A DNA stretch of 64,000 bases from contig NZ_JACHGN010000007.1 in NCBI RefSeq assembly GCF_014202315.1, positions 1 to 64,000 on the forward strand. Reading direction: 5' to 3'. Numbering within the stretch: the first letter of the stretch is position 1; the number at the start of each line of letters is the position of its first letter. Position numbers and translations under genes: made by a program. The notes under the pieces are model-generated. The model worked only from the letters and a program-made list of their open reading frames with translations. It was not told the origin of the DNA and made no database searches. The stretch comes from Thermocatellispora tengchongensis (GTDB lineage Bacteria > Actinomycetota > Actinomycetes > Streptosporangiales > Streptosporangiaceae). This document shows positions 7,671 through 16,251 of this stretch, in pieces.

Positions 7671-8447
7671 CTACCCGCCGATGGCGGCGATCTCGGCGTC
7701 GTCCAGGCCGAAGCCGAACAGGTCGAAGTTCTCCGCGATGCGCTCGCGCCGGGCCGACTTGGGGATCATCACGATGCCCTGCTCCAGGTGCCAGCGCAGC
7801 ACGACCTGGGCCGGCGTGACGCCGTGCCGGTCGGCGATGTCGCGCAGTGTGCGGGAGCGCAGGTCGGTGGCCTTGAGGGAGCTGTAGCCCTCGACCACGA
7901 CGCCGCGTTCGCGGTGCCCGGCCAGCAGCCGGGCGTCGTGTCCGGACGGGCTCCACGGGATCTGGTTCACCGACGGGGTGACGCCGGTCGCCGAGGTCAG
8001 CTCGTCGATCTGGGCCAGGCTGTAGTTGCTCACCCCGACCGCGCGGGCCTGGCCCCGCTCCTGGGCCGCCAGGAACTCGCGCCAGGTCGGCACCAGCTCG
8101 CGCCCGCCGGGCGGCCAGTGCACCAGCCACAGGTCCACGTAGTCGGTGCCCAGCTCGCGCAGGCTCCGCGCGATGACCTCACGCTCTCGGCCGGCCTCGC
8201 GCGGGGGCAGCTTGGTGGTGACGAACACCTCGCCGCGGTCGAGGCCGCTGTCGCGCAGGGCCCGGCCGACCTCGGCCTCGTTGCCGTACATCGTGGCCGT
8301 GTCGATGTGCCGGTAGCCCAGCTCCAGCGCGGTGCGCACGGCCTCGTACGCCTGCCGCCCGCGCAGTTGCCAGGTGCCGAAGCCGAGCATCGGCATCTCC
8401 GCGTCACCGGCCAGTTTCACCGTCGAATCAGGGCGCAGCTCCACCAT
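7671..8447 (-). CDS. Aldo/keto reductase (2,5-diketo-gluconate reductase type)
   Basis: A 258-residue NADPH-dependent aldo/keto reductase. The full catalytic tetrad is present: D49 and Y54 in HIDTATMYGNE, K79 in TTKLP and H110 in LVHWP. The NADPH-binding C-terminal motif IPKSARRERIAEN is also seen. The sequence resembles the AKR5-type 2,5-diketo-D-gluconate reductases of actinomycetes, which reduce a broad range of ketones and aldehydes, so the natural substrate is not predictable. It is convergent with the DUF6157 gene and appears monocistronic. Confidence 0.92.
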   Translation of the reverse strand: MVELRPDSTVKLAGDAEMPMLGFGTWQLRGRQAYEAVRTALELGYRHIDTATMYGNEAEVGRALRDSGLDRGEVFVTTKLPPREAGREREVIARSLRELGTDYVDLWLVHWPPGGRELVPTWREFLAAQERGQARAVGVSNYSLAQIDELTSATGVTPSVNQIPWSPSGHDARLLAGHRERGVVVEGYSSLKATDLRSRTLRDIADRHGVTPAQVVLRWHLEQGIVMIPKSARRERIAENFDLFGFGLDDAEIAAIGG

Positions 8448-8507
8448 GGGCCCATTCTGCCCCGTGGCGCCGCGTGCGGACCCGCCGCCCCGGCTCAGCG
8501 CCCCGGG

Positions 8508-8963
8508 TCAGCGGCGGCGCGGCCGGAGCACCGCGTTGATCACTGCGTCGGCGTCGTGCGCGTGCACCTTGGCCGCGAGCCGGATCGCCATGTCGTTCGT
8601 ACGCCGCAGCTCGGCCTCGACCCGGTCCTTGCCCGACTGGCCCACCTGGACCCCGAAGTACGCCCCGATGATCGCGCCGGAGACCCCGACCAGCCCGGCG
8701 AACGGGCCGGAGGCGTCGCCGCCCCGCATCGTGACGACGACGAACCCGATCAGGATCGCGGCCAGCCCCATCAGCACCACGAAGAAGCCGTAGCGCCAGC
8801 GCGCGGCCTCCGCGCTCGCGGCGACCGACTCGTCCTCGGTCATCATCGCCGCCAGGGCGGGCGGCATCTCCTCGGGCCGCGCCACGGGAGTGGCATTGGC
8901 GGGTTTGGTGGTCGCCGGGGCACTCGTGGCGGACGTCGTGGGGGGCTTGGCGGATGTCGTCAC
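8508..8963 (-). CDS. Hypothetical membrane protein with two helices
   Basis: A 151-residue protein that I cannot assign. A Thr/Ala/Pro-rich N-terminal stretch of about 40 residues is followed by two membrane helices (about 58-80 and 88-108) and a charged C-terminal helix ending in RPRRR. The start is a GTG at 8963 with a GGGAGA ribosome site about 6 nt upstream. A longer reading exists but lacks a ribosome site and has poor codon bias. The second helix with its FGVQVG motif suggests a small membrane-anchored scaffold. It lies divergent from the next aldo/keto reductase. Confidence 0.72.
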   Translation of the reverse strand: MTTSAKPPTTSATSAPATTKPANATPVARPEEMPPALAAMMTEDESVAASAEAARWRYGFFVVLMGLAAILIGFVVVTMRGGDASGPFAGLVGVSGAIIGAYFGVQVGQSGKDRVEAELRRTNDMAIRLAAKVHAHDADAVINAVLRPRRR

Positions 8964-9110
8964 GGAATCTCCCGATGGTTCGTTGCGCCCAAAATCTTTC
9001 ACGGTTCTCACTGCCGCGCCAAGTCGCGGCACGGCGGGTAGGCATGCCCCGCCACCGATCACCCATGCGCCGCGGAGCAAAATGGCCGGGGAGACGTGAG
9101 GGAGAAAATC

Positions 9111-10052
9111 GTGTCCGATATGTCATATCGCCGTCTGGGCGACTCCGGGCTGGTCGTCTCGGCGGTGGGCCTGGGGGCCAACAACTTCGGCCGCAGGATC
9201 GACGTCGAGGCGACCCGGGCCGTCGTGGACGCCGCGCTCGACGCCGGGATCACACTGATCGACACCGCCGACATCTACGGGGAGTCGGAGGCGTTCCTCG
9301 GCGAGGTGCTGCAGGGACGGCGCGATGAGGTCGTGCTGGCGACGAAGTTCGGCATGGACACGCGCGGGGCCAACGGGCCCGACTGGGGGGCGCGCACCTC
9401 GCGCCGGTACATCCGCAAGGCCGTGGAGCGGTCGCTGCGGCGGCTGCGTACGGACTGGATCGACCTGTACCAGGTGCACCGCCCCGACCCGGCCACGCCG
9501 GTGGAGGAGACGCTGGCCGCGCTGTCGGAGCTGGTACGCGAGGGCAAGGTCCGCTACATCGGGTCCTCCAACTTCGCCGGCTGGCAGGTGACCGACGCCG
9601 AGTGGGTCGCGCGCACCGGCGGGCACGAGCGTTTCATCAGCGCGCAGAACGAGTACAGCCTGCTCAACCGGGCCATCGAGTCCGACCTGACGCCCGCGCT
9701 GGAACACTTCGGCATCGGCCTGCTGCCGTACTTCCCGCTGGCCATCGGCCTGCTGACCGGCAAGTACCGCCGTGGCGAGGAGCCGCCGCCGGGCACCCGC
9801 CTGGCCTCCCGGCCGGAGTACATCACCGACGAGCGGCTGAACGTGGTGGAGCGGCTGACGGCCTTCGCCGAGCGCGAGGGCGTGACCCTGCTGGACGTCG
9901 CCTTCGGCTGGCTGCTGGCCCAGCCGCAGGTCTCCTCGGTGATCGCGGGCGCGACCAGGCCCGAGCAGGTCAAGGCCAACGCGGCGGCCGGCGCCTGGCG
10001 TCCGGACGAGCGCGCCCTCGCGGAGATCGACCAGATCACCAAGGGTGAGTGA
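9111..10052 (+). CDS. Aldo/keto reductase (AKR11/12-like)
   Basis: A 313-residue aldo/keto reductase of the longer, voltage-channel-beta-like branch. The tetrad residues appear in LIDTADIYGESE (Asp, Tyr), LATKFGMD (Lys) and YQVHRPD (His). The NADPH-binding motif near the C-terminus is VIAGATRPEQVKAN. The GTG at 9111 is preferred because AGGGAGA lies 7 nt upstream; an ATG at 9120 is also possible. Members reduce a wide variety of carbonyls, and no substrate clue is seen here. It is followed by an unrelated secreted protein gene. Confidence 0.92.
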   Translation: MSDMSYRRLGDSGLVVSAVGLGANNFGRRIDVEATRAVVDAALDAGITLIDTADIYGESEAFLGEVLQGRRDEVVLATKFGMDTRGANGPDWGARTSRRYIRKAVERSLRRLRTDWIDLYQVHRPDPATPVEETLAALSELVREGKVRYIGSSNFAGWQVTDAEWVARTGGHERFISAQNEYSLLNRAIESDLTPALEHFGIGLLPYFPLAIGLLTGKYRRGEEPPPGTRLASRPEYITDERLNVVERLTAFAEREGVTLLDVAFGWLLAQPQVSSVIAGATRPEQVKANAAAGAWRPDERALAEIDQITKGE

Positions 10053-10121
10053 ACAGCGGCCCGTGCGGTGAACCCCCGGGGCGGTGAGCGAGTCCTAACG
10101 TACGGAGAAGGGGGAACATCC

Positions 10122-10949
10122 ATGCCACCGAGACGGGCCCGCCGCATGGGGCCGGCCACCACGCTCACCGCAGTAACGAAAGTGACTGCACTGTCCACGC
10201 TCGCCACGCTCGCCGTCTGCGCCGCCGCGCCGACGGCCCAGGCGGCGCCGGCCGCGCCTGCCGCCACGACCACCGCGGCCACGACCACCGCGGTCTACGG
10301 CTTCGCCTGGCAGGACGGCCCCCGGGCCCTGCGGATCACACCCGCCAAGGCGACCCGGGTCAAGCAGTACGGCGTCGTCCGCTACAGGCTCACCCCGATC
10401 CCCGGCGCGCGGGAGCGCCGCATCGGCTACGCGAACGCCGCCTTCCAGCGCATCACCGCCGCCTGCGACCTGAAGGAGACCGAGGGCGTGGTCCGGCTCG
10501 ACTCCGCCGGGCTCGGCACGACCAAGTGCGGCCCGGCCGACCTGGACTTCGTCCTCGGCCTGGGGCCCACCCCCGTCAAGATCACGCTCTCCGGCGCCTC
10601 GGCCGCCACCCGCGTGCAGGAGTTCCTGGCGGCCCCCACGCGCACCACGGCCGCGTACGGCACGATCAAGCGCGCCGACGACGACACGATCCTGTTCACC
10701 CGGGCGGGCCGGACCATCCGGCTGCACCACACCCACGTGACCTTCAACCGCGTCACCCGGCGGTGCGCCGACCCCTGGCTGGCGAACCACCCCAACGCCG
10801 ACCGCGACGGCCTGGGCACCAAGCCCTGCGCCACCGCCTACCTCACCCGCGCGCTGAAGCCCCAGCGTTACCCGGTACTGGCCAAGGTGGACTACACCCC
10901 GGCCAGTAACCAGCTCAACGAGGTCTGGGAGGTCTTCGGCGACGCCTGA
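10122..10949 (+). CDS. Secreted hypothetical protein
   Basis: A 275-residue protein with a twin-arginine-rich basic N-terminus (MPPRRARRMG), a hydrophobic stretch at about 15-35 and a likely cleavage after AQAA. The mature part begins with an Ala/Thr-rich linker, followed by a region with a repeated pattern: two stretches combine a histidine-containing core with the motif D-x-D-GLGT-K-C (near 148-155 and 238-248). The two similar halves suggest an internal duplication of an all-beta domain, with conserved cysteines likely paired. I do not recognise the family. A GAAGGGGG ribosome site precedes the ATG. It converges on the amine-oxidase-like gene. Confidence 0.75.
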   Translation: MPPRRARRMGPATTLTAVTKVTALSTLATLAVCAAAPTAQAAPAAPAATTTAATTTAVYGFAWQDGPRALRITPAKATRVKQYGVVRYRLTPIPGARERRIGYANAAFQRITAACDLKETEGVVRLDSAGLGTTKCGPADLDFVLGLGPTPVKITLSGASAATRVQEFLAAPTRTTAAYGTIKRADDDTILFTRAGRTIRLHHTHVTFNRVTRRCADPWLANHPNADRDGLGTKPCATAYLTRALKPQRYPVLAKVDYTPASNQLNEVWEVFGDA

Positions 10950-10970
10950 GCCCGGCGGACGTGCCGTCGG

Positions 10971-12521
10971 CTACGGGACGGGGATCAGGTCGGGCCCCAC
11001 GATGTGGCCCTGGTGGGGCTCGGGGTCGTTCTGGTCGTGGCGGAAGTGGCCCGCGTACCAGACGACCACGTTGGTGCCGGTCAGGCTCTCGCCGTTGAGG
11101 AAGCGGTTGAGCCTGGCCTGGTTGTTGGGCCCGGGGTTGCCGTCCCACAGCTCGGCCGGGTGGTGGCGCAGGAACCACAGGTCGCTGACGCCGTACGGGT
11201 CGGTGGTGTTGTCGTGCTCGCCGGGGTGGATCTGGTAGCCGCGCCCGCTGGCCTTGTCGGTGATCTGCCAGTAGCGGGCCGGCGCCTTGCGCTTGCGCGA
11301 GACCTCCTGCACGATCGGCACCGGCTGGGGGATCGTGGAGCCGGTGTCGTTGAACTGCTCGATCACGTCGTTGGCCGAGCCCTCGATGTCGAAGTCGAAG
11401 CGCCAGTAGACGTGGTGGCGGTGGCGCATGCAGGTGCGCGGGTTGCGTACGCCGGCGAAGCCGAAGCGGGGCTTGACCGTGCCGTCGTCGCACAGCCGCC
11501 ACTCCGAGGCGTAGCGGTACCAGCCCGCGGCGATCTCGCTGACGATGCGCAGCTCGCCGTCGGCGTAGTGGAAGGCGACGCCCTGGAAGTTGCCTGCGTC
11601 GTTGTCCGCGCGCTCCAGGATGGTGCGCGGCGGCTTGGTGCACAGGCGCCAGCCCCAGCCCACCGGGTCGTCACCGGTGGCGGAGAAGCGGGTCTCCTCG
11701 TTCTGCCAGTCGCGGTACGTGACGCCGTCCTCCTCGTACTGGACGTTGAGGATCGGCACGTGGGCCTGGCGGAAGACGATGCGGCCCCGGTAGCGCACGT
11801 CGCGCAGCTCGACGCCGGAGCCGTCGCCCGGGTTCTGCGGCGAGGACGCGCGGGGGCGTACGACGATGGCGTTCCACAGCTCGGTGTCGCCGTCCACGAC
11901 GCGCAGCCGCACCTGGTCGGGGCCCCCGCGGTCGCGCAGCGGGTCGATGCCCACGGGCAGGTGCGACTCGCAGTCGCCCGGGTGGTGGGCGGCGACGCCG
12001 GCCGGGGACCAGTCCACGGTGCCGCCGGCGACGTCCACGGCGACGATGCGGTGCTTCCTGCTCTCGTCGGAGGGGGTGTAGACGCCGAGGGTGGGGCGGC
12101 GGGTGGTGGTGCCGTCGGGGTTCTCCACGTCGGCGAGGGGCGGCATCGGCCGGTAGACGATCACGTCGTCGCCGGCCGGGAAGCGCGGGTCGGCGCGCAG
12201 GATCTCGGCCGCGGCGGCCAGCTCCTCCTGACCCGGGTTCGGCCGGTACGCCGTGGGGAGCACCAGCGCCTGCTCTGGCCGGTCCAGGGTGCCGCGCAGT
12301 TCCACGCCCCGGTTGGTCACCGGGTCGAAGACGTTGGCCCGGAACTCCGCGTCGTCGCCCGGGTCATGACCGAGGGCCACGGCGTCGCCCACGATCAGCC
12401 GCTCGGTGTCCACGGTGGCCAGGTGGGCCAGGACGTCAGGGTGCGCCCCGGCCACCTCCCGCACCTGCTGTGCCGACAGCCCCGGACGGGCGACCTTTTC
12501 GATGATCACTTTCACGGCCAT
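10971..12521 (-). CDS. Copper amine oxidase-like protein, atypical active site
   Basis: A 516-residue protein resembling the catalytic domain of copper amine oxidases, which oxidise primary amines with a topaquinone made from an active-site tyrosine. An N-terminal domain of about 100 residues resembling the small CuAO N-domains is followed by the beta-sandwich core. H367-x-H369 and the histidines in HFRHDQNDPEPHQGH (492-506) fit the three copper ligands. The position of the topaquinone tyrosine reads W334-Y335-R336-Y337 instead of the usual Asn-Tyr-Asp/Glu, so the tyrosine is kept but both flanking consensus residues are lost. It may not form the cofactor or may do different chemistry. No signal peptide; probably cytoplasmic. 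Confidence 0.75.
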   Translation of the reverse strand: MAVKVIIEKVARPGLSAQQVREVAGAHPDVLAHLATVDTERLIVGDAVALGHDPGDDAEFRANVFDPVTNRGVELRGTLDRPEQALVLPTAYRPNPGQEELAAAAEILRADPRFPAGDDVIVYRPMPPLADVENPDGTTTRRPTLGVYTPSDESRKHRIVAVDVAGGTVDWSPAGVAAHHPGDCESHLPVGIDPLRDRGGPDQVRLRVVDGDTELWNAIVVRPRASSPQNPGDGSGVELRDVRYRGRIVFRQAHVPILNVQYEEDGVTYRDWQNEETRFSATGDDPVGWGWRLCTKPPRTILERADNDAGNFQGVAFHYADGELRIVSEIAAGWYRYASEWRLCDDGTVKPRFGFAGVRNPRTCMRHRHHVYWRFDFDIEGSANDVIEQFNDTGSTIPQPVPIVQEVSRKRKAPARYWQITDKASGRGYQIHPGEHDNTTDPYGVSDLWFLRHHPAELWDGNPGPNNQARLNRFLNGESLTGTNVVVWYAGHFRHDQNDPEPHQGHIVGPDLIPVP

Positions 12522-12585
12522 GCTGGAACTCCCGTGTCGATGTCCGCATCCGACCCCACCACGCCGATCGCCTTATCCGGCATGA

Positions 12586-12612
12586 CCCGGTACCGCCGGC
12601 GGCGGTACCGGG
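12586..12612 (-). terminator. GC-rich terminator hairpin
   Basis: A perfect 12-bp stem (CCCGGTACCGCC against GGCGGTACCGGG) with a 3-nt loop lies between the end of the methyltransferase gene and the start of the amine-oxidase-like gene. There is no U-tract, as is common for actinomycete terminators. It could also act as an operator. Confidence 0.55.
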
Positions 12613-12670
12613 ATTTCCCTTGCTTGGATGACCGCGATGATCGGTTGGTTCGCGGTGCTTGCAGGCAGAA

Positions 12671-13441
12671 CTACTTTCGTGCCACCAGCAGCAGGCGAGG
12701 GCTGCCGAGCCGGTACGGCGCGCGGTCGGTGCCGGCGTACATCTCGACGCCGCCGAAGCCGGCCGCGATCACGAGCCGGGCGACCTCGGCCGCCGTGTAG
12801 ACGTGCTGCACCGACGTGCCGCGGTGCACCTCGTCGCCGCGGCGGAAGGTGAAGGCGGTGATCCAGCGCCCGCCCATGACGTCGTACTCGTTGACCTGGA
12901 CGGCCTCGATGCCGCCGATGGTGAGCGGCTGCTCCTCCAGCGAGACGCCCGGCAGCATCGACTCGGCGGCGAACCCGTAGTCCAGCACCAGCGCGCCGCC
13001 CGGCGCGACGATGCGGGCCAGCCCGGCCAGGGACCGGCGGGTGGCCTCGTGTTCCAGGTAGCCGAACGCGTTGCCCATGCAGATCGCGGCGTCGGCGCTC
13101 AGCCCGGCGGGCAGTGCCGCGGGCAGATCGGCCATGTCGCCGACCCGCAGGTCGAGGTCGAGATCGCGCTCGGCGGCCCGCGCTCGGGCGTACCCGATGG
13201 CCTCCTGCGACACGTCGATGCCGGTCACGCGGTAGCCGCGCGCGGCCAGTTCGAGCGCGTGCCGCCCGCTGCCGCAGGCGACGTCCAGGACCCGGGCCCC
13301 CGGACGGAGCCCGCAGACCTCGGCGACGAAGCCGGCCTCGGCCTCGGTGCGCTCCGGTGGCACCGCCGCCCGCCAGAAGGCGTTGGGCAGATGGGTGAAG
13401 AAGTCCGCGTACCACGACGCGGACGTCGGCTGTGCTGCCAA
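12671..13441 (-). CDS. Class I SAM-dependent methyltransferase
   Basis: A 256-residue Rossmann-fold methyltransferase. Motif I is VLDVACGSGRHALELA (about 52-67), followed by the acidic end of strand 2 in VTGIDVS and a conserved GDMADLP. The C-terminal part has the FRRGDEVHRGTSVQHVYTAAEV block of the small-molecule methyltransferase superfamily. The substrate is unknown. The likely start is TTG with a GGAGC ribosome site 10 nt upstream. It is divergent from the ArsR-like regulator at 13739 and separated from the next gene by the hairpin at 12586-12612. Confidence 0.82.
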   Translation of the reverse strand: MAAQPTSASWYADFFTHLPNAFWRAAVPPERTEAEAGFVAEVCGLRPGARVLDVACGSGRHALELAARGYRVTGIDVSQEAIGYARARAAERDLDLDLRVGDMADLPAALPAGLSADAAICMGNAFGYLEHEATRRSLAGLARIVAPGGALVLDYGFAAESMLPGVSLEEQPLTIGGIEAVQVNEYDVMGGRWITAFTFRRGDEVHRGTSVQHVYTAAEVARLVIAAGFGGVEMYAGTDRAPYRLGSPRLLLVARK

Positions 13442-13738
13442 TTGGTGTGCTCCAAATGTTCACGACGAAGTTGCCGAAACTGCGCGTGTACCGGGGCACG
13501 ACGAGACGAGCGGGCGCGAACGCGCCTGAGACGGCCGCGCGGTCGCGGCCGGATCGTCATCCGCCCCGGTGAATCCGGGGGGTGACCATGGCATCGCCTT
13601 CTTCACGGTCGAAGCGGATCGAGCACCGCCGACGCTAACACACGGCCCTCCGGCCGAGCACCCGCATTTCGGGGGCGGCGGTACCGCTAGTGTTCGGCAG
13701 TGGTGGAAGCAACCCGCGCCGAAGGAGGCAGGACCCCC
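13442..13738. other. Divergent intergenic region with small hairpin
   Basis: This 297-bp gap separates the methyltransferase from the divergent regulator. It holds a short hairpin (CCCCGG / CCGGGG, about 13564-13580), but I see no convincing gene and no clear promoter hexamers. Confidence 0.4.
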
Positions 13739-14347
13739 GTGGCCACCGATCCCGCTCCGCTCGCGATCGACTCTCCGGGGGGCGAGTCCTACGAGATCGA
13801 CGACCCCAAGATCCTGCAGCTCGTGTACGACCCGCTCAGGTTCCGGCTGCTGCTGCTGACCTCCGCCGAGCCGCGTACGGTGACCGAGCTGGCCGAGGCC
13901 GTCGGCAGGCCCCGGGGCCGCCTGTACTACCACGTGCACAAGCTGGAGGAGCACGGCCTGCTCACCGTGGCCGGGCAGCACACGGTGGGCACCCGGGTGG
14001 AGCACAGCTATCGGGCGCGCTACTCCTCCTTCCGGCTCTCCCCCGCGCTGCGCGGGCACCCTCTCGCCCGCGCCCACGCGCCGCTGCCCGGCGTGGTGCA
14101 CGACCTGGTGGACCGGCAGCTCGACGCGTACGCGGCGCTGGCCGCCGAGAGCCCGGTGCTGCTGCTGAACCGGCAGCGCCGGCTGTCGCCGGAGCGGGCC
14201 GCGGAGTTCCGGCGGCGGGCGGCCGAGCTGATGGAGGAGTTCCTCGGCGACGGCGCCCCCGCCGACGACGAGGGCACCTGGTACGCCGGCACTCTCCTGG
14301 TCACCCCGGCCGCCGCGCCGGTGCCCGGCCCGCCTGCTCGATCGTGA
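13739..14347 (+). CDS. ArsR-like winged-helix regulator with long C-terminal domain
   Basis: A 202-residue transcription regulator. The N-terminal domain (about 12-90) is an HTH_20-type winged helix: DPLRFRLLLLTSAEPRTVTELAEAVGRPRGRLYYHVHKLEEHGLL. The C-terminal 110 residues are helical, as in regulators that bind small organic ligands. The GTG at 13739 is chosen because AAGGAGG lies 10 nt upstream; a GTG at 13700 lacks such a site. Its 3' end overlaps the convergent disrupted gene at 14301-14858 by 47 bp. The dyad at 14885-14907, upstream of that gene, is a plausible target. Confidence 0.85.
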   Translation: MATDPAPLAIDSPGGESYEIDDPKILQLVYDPLRFRLLLLTSAEPRTVTELAEAVGRPRGRLYYHVHKLEEHGLLTVAGQHTVGTRVEHSYRARYSSFRLSPALRGHPLARAHAPLPGVVHDLVDRQLDAYAALAAESPVLLLNRQRRLSPERAAEFRRRAAELMEEFLGDGAPADDEGTWYAGTLLVTPAAAPVPGPPARS

Positions 14348-14858
14348 CCACGGCGTCGATCGCGATCGGCACCTCGATCCACTCCTCGGCGGAGGTCCGG
14401 GGGGCGAGGCCGCCGTGTGCGGTGAGCGTGCGGCCGCGCGGGTTGCGGTAGCGCAGCACCCCGGTGACCGACGGGTCCGAGGACATGCGCCGGAACCGGA
14501 ACACCGCGCGCTCGGCGGTGATCTCGTACTCGACCCGCGCCACGGCCGCGTCCCCGTCTTGTTCGCGGCGGCGAGGGTGTGGCGGCGGGCGAGCGCCCGG
14601 TCGGCCTCGTCGGGCAGCCCGAACCCCACGTCGTACGCCAGCCGCCGCATCGACCGCACCATTGGCCGCACGGCCGACCTCGGCCCCGGCTCCTCCGGCC
14701 GTCCGGCCGACTTCCACCCCCGCCCGTCCGGCCGCACGGTCGTGCCCCGGCTTGGCCTGCTCCGCCATGGGGCGGCCCGCCGCGGCCTGGTGCGGGGTGG
14801 GGTCCGGCCGGGTCCCGGTGGGGGCCGCCAGCTCGTTGAAGTGGTCGCCATGCTCCAT
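14301..14858 (-). pseudogene. Frame-disrupted hypothetical gene
   Basis: The gene starts well (AGGAGG 7 nt before the ATG, good GC-rich third positions). Around 14645-14690 the coding signal moves to the neighbouring frame, which reads RRLAYDVGFGLPDEADRA. It returns near 14562-14570 to the first frame, which then reads ARVEYEITAERAVFRFRR to a stop at 14301. The opened frame is continuous, so a 185-residue product is possible, but its middle third has the codon pattern of a shifted frame. Two compensating indels, sequencing errors or genuine recoding would explain this. Function unknown. Confidence 0.5.
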
Positions 14859-14884
14859 CTCGTACCTCCTGATCCCGGGAAGCC

Positions 14885-14907
14885 GTTCTATTTAATTGGA
14901 ATAGAAC
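14885..14907. promoter_or_regulatory. Perfect dyad operator GTTCTATT-N7-AATAGAAC
   Basis: Perfect 8-bp arms with a 7-bp AT-rich spacer sit 27 bp upstream of the ATG of the gene at 14858, where a promoter is expected. The AT-rich composition stands out from its surroundings. It is a likely repressor site, possibly for the regulator at 13739. The same half-site, GTTCTATT, recurs at 36161. Confidence 0.6.
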
Positions 14908-15030
14908 AGTAGCCGATGGGGGCACCCGAAGTGCCGCGGGGGCCGCGATTTGAGGGCTCTGGGGCCGGCGATCCGCGCCCGGAGGCGAAGTATCCCGGTG
15001 GCACGACCTCCCTCAAAACCCCTCCAAGTC

Positions 15031-15061
15031 CTGACATTTCCGATTTGTCGTCACATAGAGT
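15031..15061 (+). promoter_or_regulatory. Candidate promoter of the 15.1-18.6 kb operon
   Basis: CTGACA (15031-15036) and TAGAGT (15056-15061) are spaced by 19 bp, 54 bp before the first gene. The hexamers are good but the spacing is long, so an activator may be needed. Confidence 0.35.
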
Positions 15062-15114
15062 GCAGGCACGACCACAACTCGTAGTGCCGCTGAAGCAGGA
15101 AGAGAGGTGGCATC

Positions 15115-16251
15115 GTGCGGAAGATCGAGATCGTCTGGCCCGAACTGGACATCACCGTGCAGGCGGACCTGGACGACCGCAATCCCGCTCTGGCCGACGC
15201 CCTCTGGCAGTCGCTGCCCTACCGCAGCCTGCAGGGGCACGCCCTCGTGGCGGGCCATCACCTGTTCCACGTCGCGCCCATCCACTCACTGCTCCACCTG
15301 CCCGCCCACCACAAGGTGGACCGGCGTCTGGAGCCCGACGGCACCGTGTTCTGCTCCCGCCTCCAGCACCTCGGCATCAAGTACGGCGCCCTCACCGAAC
15401 CCATGCTCGCCACGCCGGTGGGCCTGGTGCGTGAGGAGGACACCGCCAGGCTGGCCGAGGCCGGCCGCGCCGTCTGGGAGTCGGTGTACTCCACCAAGCG
15501 GCCCGTCATCGCCGAGGTGCGCCGCGCCGGCGAGCCGTCCGGCCACGAACTCCCCCGCCTCACCGCACGCAACCCGCTGGTCGACGCCCTGATCGGCGAC
15601 CTGTACGCCGAGACCAAGCGCATCTGGCTGGAGCCACCGGAGGAACTCGTCGAACTGCACGAGGGCAGAGTCCGCTCGGGAGCCGGCAGCTACGAGACCG
15701 TCCTCACGACACTCCTGTTCGTCAACGGCGAGACACGCCCGCTCGGGTACGCCTGCTACGGCGGCCTCGTCCGGGCGGCGCAGACCGACATCCCGCTGCC
15801 GGCCCTGCGGGAGATGGCCCGCATCCTGGCCGCCACGCCCGCCGAGTTCCTCGGCTACTGCGGCCTGGAGACGCTGTGGCGCTTCACCCGCCGGACCATG
15901 GACCTGCTCGACCAGATCTCCGAACGCGACGACTACACCGCGCTGATGGCCCACATGGCGCTGTACGTCAACTGCCTGGGCGGCTGGAACCTGCACCTGT
16001 TCCCGTGGCAGATCGGCGACCACCTGCGCCCGCTCAGGTCCGCCACCGCCGCCACCGCGGCCGCGAACGGCGCGGTCAACGGCGCCACGAACGGCGCGCG
16101 TAAGCCCGCCGCGGCCAAGCGCGCCACAGCCGCCGCCACCGCGGCCCACGGCACCGGCAACGGCAGTGCCAACGGCAACGGCGATGGGAACGGCAACGGC
16201 AAGCGGAACGGCAAGCGCGTCCCGGGCGCCGGCGAGAGGCAGATCGCGTGA
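15115..16251 (+). CDS. Cucumopine synthase-like protein (cyclophilin-like plus helical domain)
   Basis: A 378-residue protein. The first 115 residues resemble the cyclophilin-like DUF3830/cucumopine-synthase fold: a WPELDI opening strand, alternating strands and an HALVAGHHLF motif. Residues about 140-320 form a helical bundle reminiscent of the C-terminal domain of cucumopine synthase, the enzyme that condenses histidine with 2-oxoglutarate to an imidazopyridine opine. The last 55 residues are an Ala/Asn/Gly-rich tail with GNGSANGNGDGNGNGKRNGK, probably disordered. The GTG start has an AGAGAGGTGG site. The FAD oxidase that follows overlaps by 4 bp, which strongly links their functions. Assignment is by motif memory and needs a profile search. 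Confidence 0.55.
   Translation: MRKIEIVWPELDITVQADLDDRNPALADALWQSLPYRSLQGHALVAGHHLFHVAPIHSLLHLPAHHKVDRRLEPDGTVFCSRLQHLGIKYGALTEPMLATPVGLVREEDTARLAEAGRAVWESVYSTKRPVIAEVRRAGEPSGHELPRLTARNPLVDALIGDLYAETKRIWLEPPEELVELHEGRVRSGAGSYETVLTTLLFVNGETRPLGYACYGGLVRAAQTDIPLPALREMARILAATPAEFLGYCGLETLWRFTRRTMDLLDQISERDDYTALMAHMALYVNCLGGWNLHLFPWQIGDHLRPLRSATAATAAANGAVNGATNGARKPAAAKRATAAATAAHGTGNGSANGNGDGNGNGKRNGKRVPGAGERQIA

Noticed and set aside
11004-12800. 598-codon open frame on the plus strand opposite the amine-oxidase-like gene
   Set aside because: Val/Ala/Gly-rich low-complexity product without motifs; the opposite strand encodes a recognisable fold with good codon bias.
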